Source of the DNA: DATIJJ01 sp039936115
GTDB taxonomy: Bacteria > Pseudomonadota > Gammaproteobacteria > DSM-16500
NCBI GenBank assembly: GCA_039936115.1
Contig: JBDTIZ010000256.1
Span: forward strand, 1 to 23,303
Reading direction: 5' to 3'
DNA length: 23,303 nt
The number at the start of each line of letters is the position of its first letter. Within the stretch, counting starts at the first letter, position 1. Made by a program: the position numbers and the translations under genes. The notes beneath the pieces were generated by a model. The model did no database searches and was not told the DNA's origin. It saw nothing but the letters and a program-made list of their open reading frames with translations. Positions 18,065 through 23,303 of this stretch are shown here, piece after piece.

Positions 18065-18088
18065 AATAATAATAACAGGGAATTTTGA

Positions 18089-19285
18089 ATGAAAGCGTCG
18101 AACTTATTAGTTAGCATAGTCACTTGTATGGCCTCACTTACGGCTTATGCTGATCCAACCTCTCCAATCACTGCCAACCAATCGGAACTAAGTGGCAGTG
18201 TTTATCGAGATTTGTCTAAAAATGTTTTGTTCGAAGGATTTGCACCAGATACTTTTTCTTTACAACTTCTCCAAGCAAAAAATAGTTTTCATAAATATGA
18301 TTTAGTTTTTGGCGGATCAGTGGAAGCTGATTTGCAACAATGGCAAGGCGATAAAATTCTCATGTCGCCTTATGGAATTTATCAATCTGGTACGGGTGCT
18401 TATCTCACGCAAGCCACCTTAGATATTATGGAAAATTTTAGTAGCTGGAGTACGCTTTTTTTCTCAGTGGCGGATAGTCACATAGGCAGACCTGCTCCGA
18501 ATGGCAACTACATTTATTTACCACATGCTGCAGCTGTATTAGGTAATTTAGATAAACTGCCTGTGTACCTTACTCTTGGCATTAGTAGTATTCCGTTTGG
18601 AATATTTACAGGAAGTGGAACCTGGGATTCGCCTTTAACTGCAAGTTATTTTAGTCCAAATCAAGCACCACAAATCAGCTTAGGCTATTTTAAAAATGGT
18701 TGGAATTTTGCTGCAGCCGGATACAGTGATCAAGTTAATCATGAAAATCTATTTGCCTATAATGCCAGTTATACTAAAAGCAATGATACTTACAGTTATA
18801 GCTTAGGTGCAGGTTATCTAAATGATTTAAAATCAAATACCACGGGTGAACCAAGCAATCAAACTAAACAAAATCTAGATGGTCAAGATATGGGGGCTAT
18901 CGTTGAATTTAATGCTAGCGTTGTTTATCGCGAAGTTGGATTAAACGGCGAGTATTTACGAGGCAATGCAATATTGCAGCCTAATACTGATATACCAAAA
19001 GCTTTTGCAATTACGGCGACATATACACCCACAATTGCAGGCAAAGATACACCATTTGGAATAACTTACAGCAAAACCATTCATTTAAATTTGATTCCTG
19101 GCACATTAACTGGTGCAAACACATTACAGTTAGCAGCTGATGGTTTAAGGACTAACTGGGCATGTAGCGTTTCTCGTCCTATCTTCACTCCAAATATTTA
19201 TCTGGGTTTTGATTTTGAGAGATCAACGACTTATACAGATCATCATACGTATACGGGAACGGTGGATCTGACTGCATTTATATAA
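18089..19285 (+). CDS. LbtU-like outer-membrane beta-barrel protein
   Basis: 398 residues with a signal peptide cleaved after TAYA (about residue 21). The mature protein is built of alternating polar/aromatic beta-strands with Gly/Asn/Asp turns and ends in a short aromatic strand (LTAFI), typical of outer-membrane porins. The segment LTLGISSIPFGIFTGSGTWD, then SPLTASYFSP and later SYSLGAGYLNDL, recall the LbtU/DUF3573 siderophore-porin family of Legionellales. No N-terminal coiled coil is visible and the family call is from pattern only. It could be another single-chain barrel of unknown cargo. It lies 24 nt after the protease gene, with an AGGGA ahead of the ATG, so co-transcription is likely. 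Confidence 0.7.
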   Translation: MKASNLLVSIVTCMASLTAYADPTSPITANQSELSGSVYRDLSKNVLFEGFAPDTFSLQLLQAKNSFHKYDLVFGGSVEADLQQWQGDKILMSPYGIYQSGTGAYLTQATLDIMENFSSWSTLFFSVADSHIGRPAPNGNYIYLPHAAAVLGNLDKLPVYLTLGISSIPFGIFTGSGTWDSPLTASYFSPNQAPQISLGYFKNGWNFAAAGYSDQVNHENLFAYNASYTKSNDTYSYSLGAGYLNDLKSNTTGEPSNQTKQNLDGQDMGAIVEFNASVVYREVGLNGEYLRGNAILQPNTDIPKAFAITATYTPTIAGKDTPFGITYSKTIHLNLIPGTLTGANTLQLAADGLRTNWACSVSRPIFTPNIYLGFDFERSTTYTDHHTYTGTVDLTAFI

Positions 19286-19369
19286 GTACATAAATCAATC
19301 TTTAATATTATCTTAAGAATTCATTGCTAAACTGCCTTTTCATTTCAACAAATGTATGGAAACAACGCT

Positions 19370-19486
19370 ATGTTAAGAAAACAATTACTAGACAAAAAAT
19401 CCCCAGCTATCGATAAAATTCCCACCTGTTGCGACACACCGGATGATTTTCAACCCGGCGATATTTTGATTTTCGTCATGATTTAA
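19370..19486 (+). CDS. Small ORF (38 aa) overlapping the next gene; possibly its 5' part
   Basis: Encodes 38 residues beginning MLRKQLLDKKSPAIDK and ending QPGDILIFVMI. Its stop shares bases with the following ATG (TAATG at 19484-19488), the usual layout for translational coupling. Alternatively, a -1 shift at the TTTTC near 19470 would fuse it to the next gene, reading PGDILIF then RHDLMNINTN, a natural-looking join. So it may be the real start of one gene broken by a one-base change or by a sequencing error. It matches no family I recognise, and the Shine-Dalgarno site is weak. Confidence 0.45.
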   Translation: MLRKQLLDKKSPAIDKIPTCCDTPDDFQPGDILIFVMI

Positions 19487-20205
19487 TGAACATCAATACC
19501 AATACGATTCCCAAAACATTACAAGCTTATTTGTATCGTAATTCCAATTATGAATATCTTGTCATGCCACATAAGGAATTTCGTGGAAAAGTCACAGAAG
19601 ATCTAAAATCGGTTATTACTGAAGTTATAACTAGAGTAGCAACAAAATCTAAAGAAAAATCAGACTTAATCAGAGAGGCATTAGATAATTTTCAACCGAA
19701 CATAGAAGAAAAATCAGAAATTGCGCGTGACTTTGAAAGCGCTAAAAAATTGCTTGGTATAATGCTTCCCATTTTAAAGATAAATACGGGCAATAATCTT
19801 AAAACACCTAGCTCGTATTTAAAAGTTGTTGCGCGGGCGGAATCTCACGGTTTGTATGCTTATTATTTTGAGCAAGATTTACATTTCAATAAGCAAACCA
19901 ACGATTTATCTGCGGAGGCACATGATTGCTACAAATACGATGACAAGTTTTCAAAACTCTATTCTAATTATAGAAAATTAGGATATAGCGATCAAGAAGC
20001 ACGCTTTGAATGTGAGCCAGAGCTTTCTAAATGGATTAAATTAAGTCCGCGTCGTAATACGGCGGCGGCTGTAACGGTTGCTCCATTTTTACTTGTATCA
20101 ATTCCAGTTGGATTGTGGCGAACGTATCGAGCGAACAGTCGGAATAATAAATTGCAGCATGAGAGCGCTGATGCTTCGGCTTCGTATGTTGCTCTTAAAA
20201 AATAA
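19486..20205 (+). CDS. Unknown protein with C-terminal membrane segment
   Basis: 239 residues, family not recognised. Residues about 30-85 are helical and charged. The middle is Tyr/Lys/Asp-rich (around SHGLYAYYFEQDLHF and YDDKFSKLYSNYRKLGYSDQ). One hydrophobic segment (about 195-211, AAAVTVAPFLLVSIPVGLW) is followed by a polar, basic tail, so it is probably a single-span, C-terminally anchored protein. There is no signal peptide. The start ATG overlaps the stop of the 38-residue ORF, and upstream residues in this frame (FRHDL) continue open, so the true protein may be longer. A host-directed effector is conceivable in a Legionellales-type organism, but nothing in the sequence proves that. 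Confidence 0.65.
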   Translation: MNINTNTIPKTLQAYLYRNSNYEYLVMPHKEFRGKVTEDLKSVITEVITRVATKSKEKSDLIREALDNFQPNIEEKSEIARDFESAKKLLGIMLPILKINTGNNLKTPSSYLKVVARAESHGLYAYYFEQDLHFNKQTNDLSAEAHDCYKYDDKFSKLYSNYRKLGYSDQEARFECEPELSKWIKLSPRRNTAAAVTVAPFLLVSIPVGLWRTYRANSRNNKLQHESADASASYVALKK

Positions 20206-20220
20206 ATGAATAGGTGGAGA

Positions 20221-20310
20221 CTTTTTGTAGGGGCTGAAATCGACACATATTTTCATGTGTAAGCGAGATTTTAGACCCTCTCCTCCTACAAAAAGCGTGG
20301 GAGGAGAGGG
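20221..20310. repeat. Overlapping inverted repeats able to form two alternative hairpins
   Basis: Arms CTTTTTGTAGG (20221-20231) and CCTACAAAAAG (20285-20295) are perfect 11-bp complements. Inside them, 20230-20241 pairs imperfectly with 20267-20278, and ACACAT/ATGTGT (20243-20248, 20255-20260) closes a 6-nt loop. A second perfect 11-bp pair, 20276-20286 with 20300-20310 (CCCTCTCCTCC/GGAGGAGAGGG), shares bases with the first stem, so the two cannot form together. It lies between convergent genes. It could be a bidirectional terminator, an interspersed repeat or a structured RNA. Confidence 0.7.
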
Positions 20311-20357
20311 TATGAAGAGGAGGGGCATCTTAGGTTAACCTACAATGCTCCTGCGCT

Positions 20358-22466
20358 CTACTTCGGCGTATACTCATGAGCAAGCTGCAACTCCCCTCCC
20401 AACAACTTGGTAAATTCATCAGGATCTAATGGTTGACTGAAATAAAATCCCTGAATCATGTCACACCCGTTTTCTTGTAAAAAGTCCAACTGCTCTTCTG
20501 TTTCAACACCTTCCGCCAAAACTGATACATGTATTTTTTTCGCAAGCGAAATTGTATTTGAAACAATAGCCTTACTGTCATTATTTGTCGATAAATCTTG
20601 CACAAATGATTTATCAATTTTTAATTTGTCTATTTCAAATAATTTAAGATTATTTAACCCTGAATAACCTGTTCCAAAGTCATCAATCGATAAGTTCAAT
20701 CCCATCATTTTAATTTGTTTAAGTAGGCTAATCGTGTCTTTTTGAAACGCCTCAGTTTCAGTTAATTCAATTTCAATAAATTTAGGATCGATATCTGCTT
20801 GTAATAAAATATCAGAAATAACTTTTATAATATTTTTTTTCTGCAACTGTTTAGCAGAAAGATTAACCGCAATTTTAATCGAATCGTACCCTAATTTCTG
20901 CCATTTTTTTGTTTGCAGACAAACCGTTTGTAACACCCATTCACCTAACGGAATAATAAGACCATTAGCTTCCGCAAGAGGAATAAAATCAGCTGGCGGA
21001 ACAGAACCCAACATAGGATTATTCCAGCGTATTAACGCTTCGCCACCGCATACTTTTCCCGTTTTTAAATTGAAAAATGGTTGATATTGAATAGTAAACT
21101 CATTTTTTTGCAAAGCATTATGCAGATAGCTTTCAATTTCAAATCGTTTAGAAATGGTTGCATTGATTTCGGAATCGTAGATATTCAGACTGTTACCACC
21201 ACGTTTTTTAGCATGCAACATTGCAGCATCCGCATTCATCAATAATGATTTACCATCTTGGCCATCTTCTGGATACACGCTAAGCCCAATGCTAATAGTA
21301 AGCTTAATAGCTTGCTTTTCAATATAGACAGGCTCATCAAAAATTGAGAAAATTCTTTCAGTGATCTCATCAATATCACTATTTAAAACAGGTTCTAATA
21401 ACAAAACAAATACATCTTTCCTGGAAAGCGTGATGATAAAATGAAATTTTTTTTCACCATCACTTCCAATTTTACTGATAAAGTTTTGAAATCGCTGCGC
21501 AACAGTTTTTATTATTTGATCAAGTGCCTGATGTCCAAAACCATCATTAATTTTTTCAATTTCATTCAAACAAATGCTTGCCAATGCAAACATATTATTA
21601 TTGCGCTTGGCTGAATCTATTGAGGTATTGATATATTCTAACAAAAGCCGTTGATTAGGTAATCCCGTTAATAAATCATGAGTCGCTTGATAGGTTACTA
21701 GCTTCAATGAGTCTTCTAATTCAAGTGTTCGTTCTTTAACTCTTTTTTCAAGAAATTGGTTTGCGTGTTCTAGTTTTTCGCTGAGCGCAACGTTTTCAAA
21801 ACTGACTTTAAAGAATTTCCGAACCAACTTGTAACCAAAATAGGTTGCTATTAAAAGAAATAAACTCAAAATTAATAAATTAAAACTGAGTGAAATATTC
21901 CAGTTACTATCATGTCCTTTTAATAATACATCATGAATTCCTGTATAAATATGAAAAATCATATACGGTAAAAGCAGCGAAATATTTGAAATCACACAGG
22001 CAACATAATCTGTCACTGTTCCAAAACTCAACCCTAACAAGCCTAACTGTAAGAATGTAATAACATACAATTGGAAATGCGCTTCATTCGTAATATGTAA
22101 GATACTAATACATCCCCAGGTCAAACATAAAATTAGCAAAACAATGTGATATTCTCTACTTGCCCTACGCCATGCATCAATTTGCGCAGGTGTGACCAAG
22201 CGATTTTTATAGACAACACTCCAATTAGCAATGTTTGTCAGCGTGACGGCTGTGTACCAAGCGAGTAATGTAGAAAGTTCTGCTTTTCCAAGCAAAGAGA
22301 GAATTACAATAATACCGGCGCACATGTTAAGTACGCCGCCATAGATAACCATTTTTTGTTGAAAACGATTGAGCTCTAATTTGACGCGATAATCAATATC
22401 AATATTTTCACTTTGGCTGAGAGAAGGTTTTTTAAGAGAATTATCTGTTTGTTTTATATTACTCAT
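20358..22466 (-). CDS. Membrane GGDEF-EAL protein, EAL site intact, GGDEF site degenerate
   Basis: 702 residues. GAGGAAG precedes the ATG. Residues about 35-212 hold roughly six membrane helices (a MASE-like sensor module), and a coiled-coil linker runs about 220-255. The GGDEF domain (about 258-430) keeps DLLTGLPNQRLL but has RKDVF at 349-353 in place of GGDEF. The EAL domain (about 445-690) is complete: E476-A-L, N535, E567 in ELTE, D595-D596 in IDDFGTGYS, K616 in KLKIDKSF, E652/E655 in AEGVE, and Q672 in MIQG. It should hydrolyse cyclic di-GMP at the cytosolic face of the inner membrane, with the degenerate GGDEF perhaps acting as a GTP-binding modulator. It is divergent from the FadL-like gene. 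With the inactive GGDEF-EAL protein nearby, it could set the local cyclic di-GMP level. Confidence 0.92.
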   Translation of the reverse strand: MSNIKQTDNSLKKPSLSQSENIDIDYRVKLELNRFQQKMVIYGGVLNMCAGIIVILSLLGKAELSTLLAWYTAVTLTNIANWSVVYKNRLVTPAQIDAWRRASREYHIVLLILCLTWGCISILHITNEAHFQLYVITFLQLGLLGLSFGTVTDYVACVISNISLLLPYMIFHIYTGIHDVLLKGHDSNWNISLSFNLLILSLFLLIATYFGYKLVRKFFKVSFENVALSEKLEHANQFLEKRVKERTLELEDSLKLVTYQATHDLLTGLPNQRLLLEYINTSIDSAKRNNNMFALASICLNEIEKINDGFGHQALDQIIKTVAQRFQNFISKIGSDGEKKFHFIITLSRKDVFVLLLEPVLNSDIDEITERIFSIFDEPVYIEKQAIKLTISIGLSVYPEDGQDGKSLLMNADAAMLHAKKRGGNSLNIYDSEINATISKRFEIESYLHNALQKNEFTIQYQPFFNLKTGKVCGGEALIRWNNPMLGSVPPADFIPLAEANGLIIPLGEWVLQTVCLQTKKWQKLGYDSIKIAVNLSAKQLQKKNIIKVISDILLQADIDPKFIEIELTETEAFQKDTISLLKQIKMMGLNLSIDDFGTGYSGLNNLKLFEIDKLKIDKSFVQDLSTNNDSKAIVSNTISLAKKIHVSVLAEGVETEEQLDFLQENGCDMIQGFYFSQPLDPDEFTKLLGGELQLAHEYTPK

Positions 22467-22557
22467 AGTCCAACTTCCTCAAACTGATTTGAAGCTGTAC
22501 ATTGCGTAGCTACTACTTTATATTATTATATCATAACGATATGAATGGATTACCAAT
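22467..22557. promoter_or_regulatory. Divergent promoter region between GGDEF-EAL and FadL-like genes
   Basis: A 91-bp spacer. On the plus strand, TTGCGT (22502-22507), 16 bp, then TATTAT (22524-22529) is a candidate promoter for the FadL-like gene. The same bases on the minus strand read TATAAT (22525-22530), so the two promoters may overlap and compete. The -35 for the minus-strand gene is not clear. Confidence 0.35.
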
Positions 22558-23303
22558 ATGAATGGAATGATGAAACCTAGATTTGCTTTATCGACTCTAT
22601 CAACCCTCATTGCACTTAGTATTTCCACTACCACTTTCGCTTCAGATTTTAGTTTACCCTTTGTTAACGGTTCAGAACTCGGTAATGCATATGCTGGTTG
22701 GGCTGCATCTGCAACTGATGCAAGCACATCTTATACGAATCCTGCTGGTTTGATTAAATTAAAATCGCCACAAATAGTGGTTGCTGGTGTTGATGTGAGA
22801 GGCTTCTCTCAGTTTAAAGGAACATCTACTACACCGTTCGCAACACAATTTGGGCAAGTGACAGGTACAGCGGGCGGTTTTCTTCCTTTATTTGATCTTG
22901 CGATTCCCATTAATGACAAATTTGTATTTGGCTTTAGTGAAACAGCTCCTTTTGGTCTAGGTAACAATTATCCAACCTGGTCTGTTGTGCGTTATGCAGC
23001 AACACGATCACAACTGATTGTTGTCGATTTAAGTCCAAGCATAGGTTACAAAATTAATGACAAGCTATCGGTTGGAGCAGGTTTTGATGCACAACGTGTT
23101 GCAATCACGTTAAATGCAATGATGCCTATGCCGTTTTCATTACCTGATGCACAAGGTCAAAATCATCTGACCGGTTGGGGATATGGATTTCATGCTGGTA
23201 TCTTAGATCAAATAAATGAAAGCACGCGCGTTGGTCTGAGTTTTAATTCACAAACCACGTTTAGTCCGTCTGGTGATAGCGTAGTCTATTCGTCCATGGG
23301 AAC
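22558..23303 (+). CDS. FadL-family outer-membrane transporter (partial, 3' end off window)
   Basis: The first 248 residues are in the window and the frame is open to the right edge. A signal peptide (cleavage near TTFA) is followed by the FadL/OmpP1 hallmark GSELGNAYAGWAASATDASTSYTNPAGL region, including NPAGL, which forms the N-terminal hatch that plugs the barrel. Then come alternating beta-strands, including FGFSETAPFGLG and LSPSIGYKINDKLSVGAGFD. The family moves long-chain fatty acids and other hydrophobic molecules across the outer membrane. The start at 22558 has GGA 8 nt upstream; in-frame ATGs at 22567 and 22570 are alternatives. It is divergent from the GGDEF-EAL gene, with no obvious link to the export operon. 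Confidence 0.9.
   Translation, partial: MNGMMKPRFALSTLSTLIALSISTTTFASDFSLPFVNGSELGNAYAGWAASATDASTSYTNPAGLIKLKSPQIVVAGVDVRGFSQFKGTSTTPFATQFGQVTGTAGGFLPLFDLAIPINDKFVFGFSETAPFGLGNNYPTWSVVRYAATRSQLIVVDLSPSIGYKINDKLSVGAGFDAQRVAITLNAMMPMPFSLPDAQGQNHLTGWGYGFHAGILDQINESTRVGLSFNSQTTFSPSGDSVVYSSMG

Noticed and set aside
22518..22727. Minus-strand ORF of 69 codons starting at 22727
   Set aside because: It is antisense to the clear FadL-like signal peptide and NPAGL region and has no supporting features.
1..23303. CRISPR arrays, tRNA or rRNA genes, insertion sequences, prophage
   Set aside because: I saw no regularly spaced short repeats, no cloverleaf or rRNA signatures, and no transposase or integrase coding sequence. 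The repeats in 1-8086 are protein-coding modules.

Overview
The window is AT-rich, Gram-negative, probably gammaproteobacterial DNA. An outer-membrane factor, periplasmic adaptors, a FadL-type porin and an LbtU-like barrel point to a Gram-negative envelope. The LbtU-like barrel, a small leucine-rich-repeat protein and a secreted calpain-like protease suggest Legionellales (Coxiella/Aquicella/Legionella relatives). The phylum-level call is fairly safe; the order-level call is inference.

Layout. Positions 1-8086 (minus strand) are one uninterrupted reading frame, the first 2695 residues of a giant surface or secreted protein whose C-terminus lies off the left edge. It starts with a basic N-terminus carrying a LEPRxLFDA motif, then a DUF4347 domain with a His/Cys pair, then beta-sandwich, PA14-like and many cadherin/Ig-like repeat modules. 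A 354-bp AT-rich divergent spacer follows, with a tandem 19-bp repeat next to the giant gene. On the plus strand (8441-14439) lies a tight four-gene operon: a TolC-like lipoprotein, a periplasmic adaptor with signal peptide, a membrane-anchored HlyD-like adaptor with a cytosolic GAF-like domain, and a multi-spanning M50 metalloprotease fused to a HlyD-like domain. No ABC or other ATPase is present.

Downstream on the same strand are a small secreted LRR protein, a membrane-anchored GGDEF-EAL protein with both active sites ruined, a secreted calpain-like cysteine protease, an LbtU-like outer-membrane barrel, and a small ORF overlapping an unknown membrane-anchored protein (possibly one frameshifted gene). 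A hairpin-rich spacer precedes a minus-strand membrane GGDEF-EAL protein with an intact EAL site, and the window ends inside a FadL-family porin gene.

Working together. The strongest hypothesis is a dedicated export system for the giant LEPR/DUF4347 protein, in which the M50 protease and three HlyD-like modules replace the usual ABC exporter plus single adaptor of type I secretion. The degenerate GGDEF-EAL protein and secreted cysteine protease next door recall the LapD/LapG logic that controls release of giant adhesins, but they are built from different parts. The architecture is read from the sequence; the functional links are inference.
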